NCBI GenBank assembly: GCA_022447185.1
Contig: JAKVAY010000048.1
Span: 1 to 64,000, forward strand
Length of the DNA stretch: 64,000 bases
Source: Fuerstiella sp.
Lineage (GTDB): Bacteria > Planctomycetota > Planctomycetia > Planctomycetales > Planctomycetaceae
Direction of reading: 5' to 3'
The notes beneath the pieces are model-generated. The model was given only the letters and a program-made list of their open reading frames with translations. It made no database searches and had not been told where the DNA came from. The translations under genes were made by a program, and so were the position numbers. Every line of letters starts with the position of its first letter. Positions within the stretch are counted from its first letter, which is position 1. This document shows positions 1 to 9,328 of this stretch, piece after piece.

Positions 1-1
1 G

Positions 2-1045
2 TTTGTCCCCCGGAAATTTCTGGGACCGGCCCGCAACACTCGACGACCATCGGCCAGCCGTATTTTCATGGTGATGGGGATCACGACGCTGGGTTGTCTG
101 CCACTGATTCGCCCGCTGCTGCGACTCCGCGAATGGAGTGCGTTTATGGAACTACAAAGCGTGGTGGCTCCCGATCTGACTAATGTGGTGGGGCCGGTCT
201 GGCTGACGAGTGTCCCCGCGATCATCATCACTGCCGTGCTGCTGCGCCTGCTGCAGCGCCGGCAAAACGACGCCCTGAAGTCTGAATGCAGACCACTGCT
301 GATGATCAGCGGCAGTATCGCCCTGGGATCTCTGTTGATCTTTCTGACATTCAGCTTCTGCGGCCTCTACAGTCTCGCAGCCAATCCCAGATATCAGGTT
401 GCCTTTAGCGTTGCCATGAGTCTGTTTCTCGCGGCGACAGCCCGAACCCTGACGGCACCGTTGTCACGCAATGGAATTCAGGTACTGTGTGTGTGCCTGA
501 TTGCCATCACGGTAACATGGCTGAATGTTGGCAGATCACCTCTGCTGCCGGCCCGACTGAACGGCGTCGCTGCGGAAGAGTGGCGTCAAGCCGCACACAC
601 CACGGCAGACCAGTCACAGAACGACGACCTGATCCTCGTCCAAAGCGGACTGGTGGAATCTTTTCTGGTTCCCCGGTTGTTCAATGACCCTTTGTTTATG
701 GACTACGTGGCTTGTCGTCTGGGTAAGTTCTATGTCCCACAGCAGCGCCAGCGTCTGGCGCTGCCGGCGTTCTGGAGTCGCGCACCGGAAATGACGGAAT
801 TTTTTCGATCACAATTTGAACAGGTGCGACAACGAGGAGGTTCGATATGGATTGCCGCCGCCACCGATACATTGCACATGCAGGTGTCACTGGACAAGGC
901 ACAACAACTGCTGCAGGAATGCGGCTGGGCAGCGGTAATCACACAACCAAAGTCGACAATGGTGCTGGAGCGGTATCAGTTCGCACCGGATACGAATTCC
1001 ACTCGACCGTCAGAATCAGTAACCGGAAATGCGGGCGATGAATAA
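2..1045 (+). CDS. Polytopic membrane protein, C-terminal part (possible GT39-type glycosyltransferase)
   Basis: The frame is open to the left edge, so the N-terminus lies outside the window. The visible part has about four or five hydrophobic segments in its first half, among them the stretches around SVPAIIITAVLLRLL, ALGSLLIFLTFSFCG and QVLCVCLIAITVTWL. A soluble tail of about 170 residues follows. That tail contains a DDLILVQSGL segment like the extracytoplasmic C-terminal domains of ArnT/PMT-like (GT39) glycosyltransferases, which use polyprenyl-phosphate sugars. The catalytic N-terminal loops are not visible, so the family is an inference. The stop codon overlaps the start of the methyltransferase gene, which suggests coupled translation and a shared role in surface glycan or lipid modification. 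Confidence 0.55.
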   Translation, partial: FVPRKFLGPARNTRRPSASRIFMVMGITTLGCLPLIRPLLRLREWSAFMELQSVVAPDLTNVVGPVWLTSVPAIIITAVLLRLLQRRQNDALKSECRPLLMISGSIALGSLLIFLTFSFCGLYSLAANPRYQVAFSVAMSLFLAATARTLTAPLSRNGIQVLCVCLIAITVTWLNVGRSPLLPARLNGVAAEEWRQAAHTTADQSQNDDLILVQSGLVESFLVPRLFNDPLFMDYVACRLGKFYVPQQRQRLALPAFWSRAPEMTEFFRSQFEQVRQRGGSIWIAAATDTLHMQVSLDKAQQLLQECGWAAVITQPKSTMVLERYQFAPDTNSTRPSESVTGNAGDE

Positions 1046-2081
1046 TTCCGGGAATGTTTCACCACCGTCGATTCCGTCTCTGTACGCACAGCAGGTCATT
1101 TCGGGCGATCACGCATCACACCAGCATGCAGACGACGAAAGCTGTTGCGTCTGCAAAGGTCAGATGTTCATAGAACAAATGCGTCTGCCGGATACGCGTT
1201 TTCGTATCCATGACTGTGAAAGCTGCGGCACAGGAATGCTGTTTCCGTCGCCGACACCGGAGGAACTGGCCTCATTCTACATTTCACAGTACTACGGCGA
1301 GTCAGGTCAGAAATTCGGACGTCTGACAGAAATCCTGGTGCGATTGATCGGTAATCGACAAACGCTGTTCCTGACCCGATATTTGCCCGCCGGAGGGCGC
1401 GTGCTGGACGTGGGTTGCGGTCGCGGTGTGGTGGCGTCACCACTGGCTGCTGCTGGCTACAATGTCACGGGATTCGAAATTTCTGCGGACGCTGTCCAGG
1501 GAATCCATGACGACGTCGAAATTCTGATCGCGGAGTCCCTGCAGGAAGCCCCCGTGCCGACAGCCGAGTACGATTTAGTCGTCATCTGGCATGTACTGGA
1601 ACACGTCACTGATCCGGGCGCCACGCTGCAGGCTGCCTGCCGCGCACTGAAACCCGGGGGCAGACTGGTGGTCGCGGTCCCCAACTATTCAAGCTGGCAA
1701 GCCCGGTTGTTTGGACCTGCCTGGTTCCATCTGGACCCACCAAGACACCTGTATCACTTCCCATCGGCCGCACTGCAGACACTACTGCAAAACTGCGGTC
1801 TGGATATTCTGCAGGAACATCATTTTTCACTCCGGCAAAATCCATTCGGCTGGGTTCAAAGCCTTCTGAACAAATTGCTGCCACGACAGCGGAACCGTCT
1901 GTATTCGTATTTGCTCAACGAGCCCCTGCAGAAGGGACACTTGACATCGGTTGCACGCATCGGCTGGTTCACGGCCTATATCACCGGTATGGTCATCGTG
2001 CTGCCACTGGCAATCGCGGCGGCCGTGTTTCACTCGGGCGGAACCATTCATTATCTGGCTGCTCGCCCGGCAAACGACTGA
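1029..2081 (+). CDS. Class I SAM-dependent methyltransferase with N-terminal zinc-binding motif
   Basis: This 350-residue protein has paired cysteines at about residues 39-42 and 63-66 (CCVC and CESC), the zinc-knuckle arrangement found at the N-terminus of many sugar or O-antigen methyltransferases. The SAM-binding motif I is VLDVGCGRG at about 125-133. A WHVLEHVTDP segment follows, typical of the Methyltransf_11/23 fold. The last 35 residues are strongly hydrophobic and could anchor the protein to the membrane. The ATG at 1029 overlaps the upstream stop by 17 bases; ATG 1038 is an alternative start. The substrate is unknown. The coupling to a membrane glycosyltransferase-like gene suggests a cell-envelope glycan or lipid-linked substrate (inference). 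Confidence 0.8.
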   Translation: MRAMNNSGNVSPPSIPSLYAQQVISGDHASHQHADDESCCVCKGQMFIEQMRLPDTRFRIHDCESCGTGMLFPSPTPEELASFYISQYYGESGQKFGRLTEILVRLIGNRQTLFLTRYLPAGGRVLDVGCGRGVVASPLAAAGYNVTGFEISADAVQGIHDDVEILIAESLQEAPVPTAEYDLVVIWHVLEHVTDPGATLQAACRALKPGGRLVVAVPNYSSWQARLFGPAWFHLDPPRHLYHFPSAALQTLLQNCGLDILQEHHFSLRQNPFGWVQSLLNKLLPRQRNRLYSYLLNEPLQKGHLTSVARIGWFTAYITGMVIVLPLAIAAAVFHSGGTIHYLAARPAND

Positions 2082-2331
2082 CAAACGACAGTTGCTGCAG
2101 CCGCGTTCAATCGTTAACGACTTTGTTCTTCATCAGGAGTGCTTCCCTGCCGATTCCACTCCATCGCTCCCGACGGATACACCGAATCCGTCGGCACAGT
2201 GAATTTTCCACTGGATCTGGTTTGCTGGCCGTTGTTGATGTGGTCGAAACGCAACGTTCGGGTCGTACTCTGTTCGAAAGGGAGAAGAAAGCCTCCAGGA
2301 GTTCTCGAACCGTACGATTTACAGAAACTTT

Positions 2332-5300
2332 CTACCGATAAAAGGCGGTGATCGGTCCGGAATTGATTCCAACCACATAAACGTGTTTATCCCCTACCTT
2401 AAGTTTCTTCAATGCCTTGACATTGCTCCAGGTAAACCATCCGGACTCCTCTGGTTTTAAAGCAGTGAATCTGCCTTTCCCGTCTCCAAGCATGCAGCAG
2501 CCTCGTCCTGCGTCGTATCGAACGGTTTCCACTTCTGCTCCATACATATTCCCGGCCGTAATCAGATCCAAGTTTCCGTCATCGTTGATGTCTTCAACGA
2601 TGATCCCATGAATGGGCGAAAACTGGGCCTCAACGGGCAAGTGTTGCATCGAGAATTTTCCCTGGCCATCGTTGACAAAGATGCACGAGTGAAGTGCCCT
2701 GGCAGTGAGCTTCAGACCTTTGTTCAATTCATCTCCAAACAGATCGATCATGTCCGCCTCAGCAAATTGTTTGAAGGTTGGGAACCTGTCGCTGATAAAA
2801 GGCATCTGTTCTGAAGAGCACTCCCGTCCACGGACGGGGTAGTTGGTTTCTCCTTCATAGGTACTCAGGACAATGTCCAATGTCCCGTTTTTGTCGAAAT
2901 CGTTGCAGTAAGCATTGAACGGTTTGGCCACCGAAGTCTTGAATTTTGCATTCTTTCCCAGATTGCCCGCGATGAAATCCATGTCCCCGTCTTGATCGAT
3001 GTCCGCCGCTTCCAAACTAAACCACAGTCCCTCTGTTTCGGGAAGTGGAGCTTCTTTTTCGAATTTTCCATCACCTTGCAGATACGTAGTCAACGGCATC
3101 CATTCACCGATAAGGGTCACGTCTACTTTTCCATCGCCATTCACATCTTCAAAGGCAGCCCCCGTGACCAAACCCGGAGAGGCCATGTCTGGAGCAATTT
3201 GCGTGGTGATGTCCGTGAATGTCCCTCCATCATTTCGCAGTAAATAGCTTCTGGGAGCAACAGGATATTTTCCTGGAATTACCCTTCCACCAACGAACAG
3301 ATCTTCGTCTCCATCCCCCTCAAAGTCATGAGCCACTACGACTTTAGTACTGGTCAACATTATTGGAAGAGCATCCGAGGCCAGAGAGAAATCCCCGCGA
3401 CCTCCATTCAAATAGAGTCGATCCTGTAGCGCGGCATCATTTTCATCGTAGTCGTTACCTCCACTACACACATAGAGGTCCAGATCCTGATCGCCATCCG
3501 CATCGAAAAACAGAGCACCCACGTCTTCGCTTCCAGCTTCGCCTGAAAAGGCGGGCTGTTTGGTGTGTACAAACACGGCGTCTTTCTTTTGGACGTAAAG
3601 GGCGCCGGGGATCTCTTTGGCTCCGCCAACGAAGACATCCTCCAATCCATCGGAATTCACATCACCGACCGCCAGACAAGGCCCTTGCCTGGAAAGAGCA
3701 TGCGGAAGCAGGACTTCCCGTTCGAAATCGTTGTACTGATTTTCGCGGTGGATGAAGTCGATCCCGTACGCATCAGCTCTTCGATCAAAAATCGTTGGTG
3801 TTTGCGTGTCATTGGGATCCGCAAACGTCACTTCATCATAGGCAATAAGAAGACACTGGTTGATCTTCTCAGGAATCACCTCACTTGTTTTTCCATCTGG
3901 CCAGGTGACGGATACTTTCTCCGCTTGCTCCAGCTGCCCAAGACCGAAATGCAGTCGCATTGGCACAGACGACTGGTATCCTCTGGTGGCCATTGCCTCC
4001 TGCAATTGAATTCCATTCGCAGTATGAATTTTCACCTTCGCCCCAATAGCAAATGTATTGAGTCCATTCCCTCGCAACTCTACATCCAGGTAATTCGCAT
4101 CCCCGTTCACCGTGTTTTCATATACAGAGGCCACCTGATCGATATTGCTAACCACGAGGTCTAAATCACCATCATTGTCCAGGTCTCCGTAGGCCATTCC
4201 ATACGAGTTGATTTTTTCATCAAATCCCCAATCGATTGTCGCATTATCAAAAGTCAGATCTCCTTTGTTGCGAAAAGCGTAATTGCTCTGTACCGATGCG
4301 CTCGCCAAAGAAAAGACCTGTTCAAAGCCTTCCTCATCCATGAAAGTAGTAATGTTCGTTTTATTTTTGCTGATAATTTGATTGCTCAATTCAGCCCGGA
4401 AATCACGGTCGGTTAAATCTCTTTGCTGGCCATTGGTGATGATGAGGTCTTTCCAGCCATCATTGTCGAGATCAGCGAAAAGCGCGCTCCAACTCCAATC
4501 GGTTTTTGACACGCCAGCCAGTTGTCCAATTTCGCTGAAGGTTCCGTTGCCATTCGCTAACTGCAGCGTGTTGACCATGTACTGAAAGTGGTTACCACTT
4601 TTCACCAACCTCCAAAATTTCTCTGTTGACATACTTTCCATGTTGCGCTTCGAACGAACATGACTGGGGTAGGCCATATCGAGCTCAATGAAATCCACAT
4701 GCCCATCATTGTTATAGTCTGCGGCATCGGTCCCCATGCCAAAATTGGACGTGTGCTTGGTTCTGGAACTCACCTCATTCATGAACATTCCTTTCCTGTT
4801 CATGAACATGAAGTCCCCTTTGTCGTAGTCGTTCGAAACATAAACGTCTTGATAACCATCGCCATCGTAATCGGAAACTGACAGTCCCAACCCAAATGCA
4901 TGGTTGTTGATCCCTGCCTCTTTGGATACGTCGACAAATTTGCCGTGATCATTTCTGTAGAGGTGATCCGAATGATTCCTGTTGTATTTAAAAAGCGCAG
5001 CTCGCTCTGCCACATCCATATGCTTCAATGCCGGGGGGACGTTGACAAGGAACATATCCAGGTCTCCGTCCAGGTCATAGTCGAAGAATGCCGCCTGGGT
5101 GGAATGCAAAATGTCGGCAAGTCCATATTCGCTGGCGCTTTCAGTAAAGGTCTGATCACCGTTGTTGATGTAAAGCAGGTTGGCCAGAAGGTCGGGGTCC
5201 GTTGTATGCCCAGCACGGCAGACATAGATGTCTAAATGCCCATCACCATTGACGTCTGCCATGGTCGAACCGAAGCACCAGCCATTTTGTGAATCACCAA

Positions 5301-5646
5301 AAGCGCTGGTGGTAATGTCTTCGAATTCAAGGTTTCCTTTATTGAGGTAGAGTGCATTCTTCACCATGTTTCCAGTGAAATAAATATCTGCCAGACCGTC
5401 GTTGTTTATGTCTCCGATCGAAACACCACCTCCGTTGTTGAAATATTCGTATCGAAAAATGTTGTTGGAATCATCCTCTGACAGGTTATTGGCGAAGTGA
5501 ATGTTGGTTTCATTGGGGGAACGTTTTCTAAGCAGTTTGCCAATACCATCCACCTCATCACGCTTAACGACTTGGTTGTCCGCAGTTTCCTCAGAGGAAC
5601 ATCCCGCAGCGAACAAGAGAATCAGGGCGAAGAGTAGATGTTTCAT
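2332..5646 (-). CDS. FG-GAP/VCBS-repeat lipoprotein with ASPIC/UnbV domain
   Basis: The start is set at the ATG at 5646 because it begins a clear lipoprotein signal, MKHLLFALILLFAAGC, with the lipid-modified cysteine at residue 16 followed by two serines. A frame extension to 5670 adds only eight residues. The 1,104-residue body holds at least a dozen calcium-binding FG-GAP/VCBS motifs of the form D-x-[DN]-x-DG-x-x-D (for example DINNDGLADIYF, DYDLDGDLDMFL, DLDNDGDLDLVV). These predict beta-propeller folds. An ASPIC/UnbV domain lies at about 530-600 and ends in a VTWPDGKTSEVI segment. This architecture is typical of the CRTAC1-like lipoproteins abundant in Bacteroidota. Base use is more AT-rich than in neighbouring genes, with GC of 21 in 60 bases at 4201-4260. 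The function is unknown; surface display and binding are likely. It converges on the methyltransferase gene and has no operon partner. Confidence 0.85.
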   Translation of the reverse strand: MKHLLFALILLFAAGCSSEETADNQVVKRDEVDGIGKLLRKRSPNETNIHFANNLSEDDSNNIFRYEYFNNGGGVSIGDINNDGLADIYFTGNMVKNALYLNKGNLEFEDITTSAFGDSQNGWCFGSTMADVNGDGHLDIYVCRAGHTTDPDLLANLLYINNGDQTFTESASEYGLADILHSTQAAFFDYDLDGDLDMFLVNVPPALKHMDVAERAALFKYNRNHSDHLYRNDHGKFVDVSKEAGINNHAFGLGLSVSDYDGDGYQDVYVSNDYDKGDFMFMNRKGMFMNEVSSRTKHTSNFGMGTDAADYNNDGHVDFIELDMAYPSHVRSKRNMESMSTEKFWRLVKSGNHFQYMVNTLQLANGNGTFSEIGQLAGVSKTDWSWSALFADLDNDGWKDLIITNGQQRDLTDRDFRAELSNQIISKNKTNITTFMDEEGFEQVFSLASASVQSNYAFRNKGDLTFDNATIDWGFDEKINSYGMAYGDLDNDGDLDLVVSNIDQVASVYENTVNGDANYLDVELRGNGLNTFAIGAKVKIHTANGIQLQEAMATRGYQSSVPMRLHFGLGQLEQAEKVSVTWPDGKTSEVIPEKINQCLLIAYDEVTFADPNDTQTPTIFDRRADAYGIDFIHRENQYNDFEREVLLPHALSRQGPCLAVGDVNSDGLEDVFVGGAKEIPGALYVQKKDAVFVHTKQPAFSGEAGSEDVGALFFDADGDQDLDLYVCSGGNDYDENDAALQDRLYLNGGRGDFSLASDALPIMLTSTKVVVAHDFEGDGDEDLFVGGRVIPGKYPVAPRSYLLRNDGGTFTDITTQIAPDMASPGLVTGAAFEDVNGDGKVDVTLIGEWMPLTTYLQGDGKFEKEAPLPETEGLWFSLEAADIDQDGDMDFIAGNLGKNAKFKTSVAKPFNAYCNDFDKNGTLDIVLSTYEGETNYPVRGRECSSEQMPFISDRFPTFKQFAEADMIDLFGDELNKGLKLTARALHSCIFVNDGQGKFSMQHLPVEAQFSPIHGIIVEDINDDGNLDLITAGNMYGAEVETVRYDAGRGCCMLGDGKGRFTALKPEESGWFTWSNVKALKKLKVGDKHVYVVGINSGPITAFYR

Positions 5647-6191
5647 TGTGTTCAATTTATGAAGTGCCACAGAGACAAAACACGATCACAAGTATTCAAA
5701 ATACTGTCCACAAGCCTCTGAGACGGGTTCGGTTGATCCGCTTTCAGATCCCTGATGATCTTTGTTTCGTTGCAGAAGTCAAGGTTTCTGTCGTCGGTGT
5801 CCTGTGTCAGATTTATGTGCATTCTCCCACTGCAGCTGTATCGTGGAAACAACTACAGTCGATCCGGAAGCCGTTGGTCAGGCTGTTCCCGGCCCCAGGT
5901 TCCCTCAGGAACGGGAACCGTCACTTCCGGACGGACAGAGTCGGGATAATCCGAACCTGGATCAGTCTCAAAGCCTGCTTTTCCATCAAAGCTGAAAAGC
6001 CGCAAGCAGTTTTGCAGGAGGTCGAAAACGTCACAGGTTTCTTGTCTTTTCCATCGTGACGGCATTCCTGTTCGAGAGACTTTGCAGCCCCATGACTCAC
6101 GGCCTATGGTCTGACAAATTGTTCTGATCTGTCGCGATACTTTCGTGACGCTGATTTTATCACTCATGATTGCCGTTGTGCTCATTCAACC
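5647..6191. other. Intergenic region between divergent genes
   Basis: About 545 bases separate the start of the FG-GAP lipoprotein (minus) from speA (plus), so promoters for both must lie here. No convincing gene, tRNA or strong hairpin is visible. The short frames present have no recognisable product and no good ribosome binding site. No clear -35/-10 pair could be assigned. Confidence 0.5.
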
Positions 6192-8105
6192 ATGCCGAAA
6201 AACTCCGCAAAACGATGGACGACCGACGATGCAAGTGAACTGTATGGCATCGACCGCTGGGGTAATGGCTATTTCTCGATCAGCCGGAACGGAAACGTAT
6301 TGGTGCATCCCGATCGCAATCCGGACAGATCAATCGATATCAGCGAGCTAATCGATCGACTCAAACTGCGAGGGGTGGAACTTCCAATCCTGCTGAGATT
6401 TGACGGCATTCTTAAAGATCGGCTGCGTCAGCTGAAATCAGCCTTTGCCACGGCAATCGAGGGCCATGATTATACCGGCACGTACCGCTGCGTATATCCC
6501 ATCAAAGTGAACCAGCAGCATCGAGTTCTCGAGAAACTCATCAAGTACAGCTCGGCACATGGTTTCGGTCTTGAAGCCGGAAGTAAACCGGAACTGCTGG
6601 CAGTCGTTGCAATGGCCAATCCGGACACCCCAATTATTTGTAACGGATTCAAAGATGCAACATTCATCAGAATGGTGATGCTGGCCCAGAAGATTGGCCG
6701 GACCGTCATTCCAGTGGTCGAGAAATACAGCGAACTGGACCTGATTCTGAAGCAGGCACGGAGCGTTGGTGTCCGGCCCCGGTTTGGGATGCGCATCAAA
6801 CTGGCAGCCAGCGGTGCCGGCCGGTGGAAAGACTCGGGCGGAGTCAAATCGAAATTCGGACTCACGACAACCGAAGTATTGCGAGGTCTGGAAACACTTA
6901 AGAAACAAGAGATGGCCGATTGCTTTTGTCTGCTTCATTTTCATCTGGGAAGTCAGATTACAAACATTCGCCGGATCAAACAGGCCCTGATTGAATCCGC
7001 CCGGATTTATGCCAACTTGAAAAAGCGGGGCGCCGGACTGCAGTCCATCGATATCGGGGGCGGACTGGGAGTCGATTACGACGGATCACAGACAGACTCC
7101 AACTCAAGCATTAACTACAGCCTGCAGGAGTACGCCAACGATGTCATCTACCATTTTCAGACGGTGTGCGACGAAGAAGACGTTCCACATCCCGATATCA
7201 TTTCGGAAAGTGGTCGTACAATCGCCGCTTACTACAGTGTACTCGTGTTCAACGTTCTGGGGGTCGCACAACATGATGAACAGATTGCCAAGTCATTACC
7301 GGACAATGCAGAACTGCCCCTGCGAACACTTGCCGAGACGTTTGCCGATCTCAACGCCCGAAATTTGTTGGAAAGTCTTCACGACGCTCAGACCGCATAT
7401 GAATCCGTTCTCGAGTTGTTCGGCAGCGGACACCTGCCCCTGGATCGACGAAGCATTGCTGAGAATCTTTATTGGGCCATCTGTGATCGGATTCGCCTGA
7501 TGGCAGGTCACATGGATCATTTCCCGGAAGAGTTCGATGCACTGAACCGTACGTTGTGTGACACATACTTCGCCAACTTTTCATTGTTTCGATCGATACC
7601 GGACAGCTGGGCGATTCGACAGCTCTTTCCGATCATGCCCGTGCACCGGCTGGATTCCCGTCCGGACCGCCATGCAGTGATTGGTGATGTGACCTGTGAC
7701 AGCGATGGGAAGATCGATCAATTCATCGGTCCGCGTGATGTCCGACAGACTTTGAATCTACACCAGTTCGACGGGACACCGTATTATCTGGGCGCTTTTT
7801 TGGTTGGTGCCTATCAGGAAATTCTTGGGGACATCCACAATCTGTTCGGTGACACAAACGCAGCACATGTCGGCGTGCTGGCCAACGGTAAAATCGCAAT
7901 CGAAGCGGTTGTAAAAGGTGACAGTGTTTGCGACGTGCTGCGTTACGTCCGGTTTGATAAAACCGATCTGATCCACCGTCTGCAGTCTGCCGTTGAACAA
8001 ACCGTTAGAGATGGGGCAATCAATCATCATGAAGCGAACGACTTCCTCAAATCTTATGAAGAGGCCCTGGCTGGCTACACATACCTGAAGGAATCAGGCG
8101 TCTAA
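6192..8105 (+). CDS. speA: Biosynthetic arginine decarboxylase
   Basis: The enzyme converts arginine to agmatine using PLP, the first step of the agmatine route to putrescine. The protein has 637 residues, close to the 630-660 usual for SpeA. It shows the fold-III (alanine racemase-like) decarboxylase signatures. The PLP lysine is in VYPIKVNQ (K105), followed by GLEAGSKPEL, HFHLGSQ near residue 249, a glycine-rich IDIGGGLGVDYDG segment, and SESGRTIAAYY near 338. Near the C-terminus are a CDSDGKID segment and GAFLVGAYQE, both usual in SpeA. The start is the ATG at 6192. The agmatinase gene follows on the same strand after about 230 bases, and two further polyamine genes converge on it. Confidence 0.97.
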   Translation: MPKNSAKRWTTDDASELYGIDRWGNGYFSISRNGNVLVHPDRNPDRSIDISELIDRLKLRGVELPILLRFDGILKDRLRQLKSAFATAIEGHDYTGTYRCVYPIKVNQQHRVLEKLIKYSSAHGFGLEAGSKPELLAVVAMANPDTPIICNGFKDATFIRMVMLAQKIGRTVIPVVEKYSELDLILKQARSVGVRPRFGMRIKLAASGAGRWKDSGGVKSKFGLTTTEVLRGLETLKKQEMADCFCLLHFHLGSQITNIRRIKQALIESARIYANLKKRGAGLQSIDIGGGLGVDYDGSQTDSNSSINYSLQEYANDVIYHFQTVCDEEDVPHPDIISESGRTIAAYYSVLVFNVLGVAQHDEQIAKSLPDNAELPLRTLAETFADLNARNLLESLHDAQTAYESVLELFGSGHLPLDRRSIAENLYWAICDRIRLMAGHMDHFPEEFDALNRTLCDTYFANFSLFRSIPDSWAIRQLFPIMPVHRLDSRPDRHAVIGDVTCDSDGKIDQFIGPRDVRQTLNLHQFDGTPYYLGAFLVGAYQEILGDIHNLFGDTNAAHVGVLANGKIAIEAVVKGDSVCDVLRYVRFDKTDLIHRLQSAVEQTVRDGAINHHEANDFLKSYEEALAGYTYLKESGV

Positions 8106-8331
8106 TCAACCGGACAGACCGAAATCAGCCGGATCCGAGAACACGCAACAAAATGCTGTAACAAATCGCGAGCCCAATCCACCACACTGTCGATGACTTC
8201 CTCCCTATGAGTTACACAGAGAGGTTGAATTCTGCAACATTTGTCGGATGCTCAAAGATTTTTTGGCACCAGACGACGCGCACCGTTCCACCAGGTCGAA
8301 TCATTTTCAAAGAATGGGATACCGCCGGGTA

Positions 8332-9225
8332 ATGACGACTCAACTGTTTATCGATCTTCCCGATGCCGGCCTTGAGTCCGCTGACGTGGTATTGTTACCA
8401 CTCCCGTATGAAGGCACTGTCTCCTATGGAAAAGGAACGTCCGGCGGTCCGGCAGCAATTCTGGAAGCATCGTCCCAGAATGAACTGTGGGATGAGGAGG
8501 TCGATTTTGATCTCGACCGGCTCTCCTATCACATTGCTGCACCCGTTGTGCCTCATGATGCGGAACAACCAGGTGATTATCTTGAACGAGTGGCAACGGA
8601 AGCGAAACGACTGCGTGCAGAGGACCGGCTGATGGTTGGTATTGGTGGCGAACACAGCGTGACCTTTCCGCTCATCAATGCACACGTTGATGCTGATGAT
8701 TTTTCGGACGTCACCGTTGTACAGATCGATGCACACGCCGACCTGCGAAGCGAATACGAAGGCTCAAAATTCTCGCATGCGTGTGTGATGCACCGCATCG
8801 TTGAATTCGGAGCGAAGCTCATCGCGATCGGCATCCGCGCAGCCGATCGCGATGAATTTGACTACGGGCGTTCTTCCGGTCGTGTTGAGACCTTTTTTGC
8901 TCAACAGCTCGCTGCCAACCCTGACAGCGAACGGCGACTCATTGAACGTCTGCAGTTTCTCACCGGGAATGTTTACCTGACGATCGACGTCGATGGACTG
9001 GAAGTCAACCTGTGTCCTGGAACCGGCACGCCACAACCAGGTGGCCTGACGTGGTGGCAGGCATTGCGTTATCTCTGTGTGATGCTCTCCCAAAACAGGA
9101 ATATCCGACTTATCGGCTGCGATATCGTTGAAACCGTCCCACAGCCAGGTTCACACGTTAATGAATTCACTGCCGCCCGATTGCTCGGCAAGTTGCTGGC
9201 ATACCACTTCGGTAAATCCGACTGA
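8332..9225 (+). CDS. speB: Agmatinase (ureohydrolase family)
   Basis: The enzyme probably hydrolyses agmatine to putrescine and urea with two Mn ions. The metal-binding motifs are in order: GGEHSVT, IDAHADLR, SHACVMHRI and TIDVDGLE, followed by PGTGTPQPGGL. The early PLPYEGTVSYGKGT segment is typical of bacterial agmatinases. The start is placed at the ATG at 8332 (MTTQLFIDLPD), which matches the usual N-terminus; a start at 8248 would add 28 unconserved residues. The last metal motif reads D-x-D-x-x-E-V instead of the usual D-x-D-x-x-D-P. Since speA lies just upstream and the other polyamine genes adjoin, agmatine is the most likely substrate. Another guanidino substrate cannot be excluded from sequence alone. 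Confidence 0.9.
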   Translation: MTTQLFIDLPDAGLESADVVLLPLPYEGTVSYGKGTSGGPAAILEASSQNELWDEEVDFDLDRLSYHIAAPVVPHDAEQPGDYLERVATEAKRLRAEDRLMVGIGGEHSVTFPLINAHVDADDFSDVTVVQIDAHADLRSEYEGSKFSHACVMHRIVEFGAKLIAIGIRAADRDEFDYGRSSGRVETFFAQQLAANPDSERRLIERLQFLTGNVYLTIDVDGLEVNLCPGTGTPQPGGLTWWQALRYLCVMLSQNRNIRLIGCDIVETVPQPGSHVNEFTAARLLGKLLAYHFGKSD

Positions 9226-9328
9226 TGGTACTTCGTTGACGCGATGAGGTATCACTGAACAATCCACACAGTGAAGAACACAGAACCAATTCAACTTTTG
9301 CCGACAGTCCGGCGATCATCTGTCAGAA

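Noticed and set aside
3363..4164. Two long plus-strand frames (130 and 199 codons) opposite the FG-GAP lipoprotein gene.
   Set aside because: They lie wholly antisense to a well supported gene and their products show no sensible composition.
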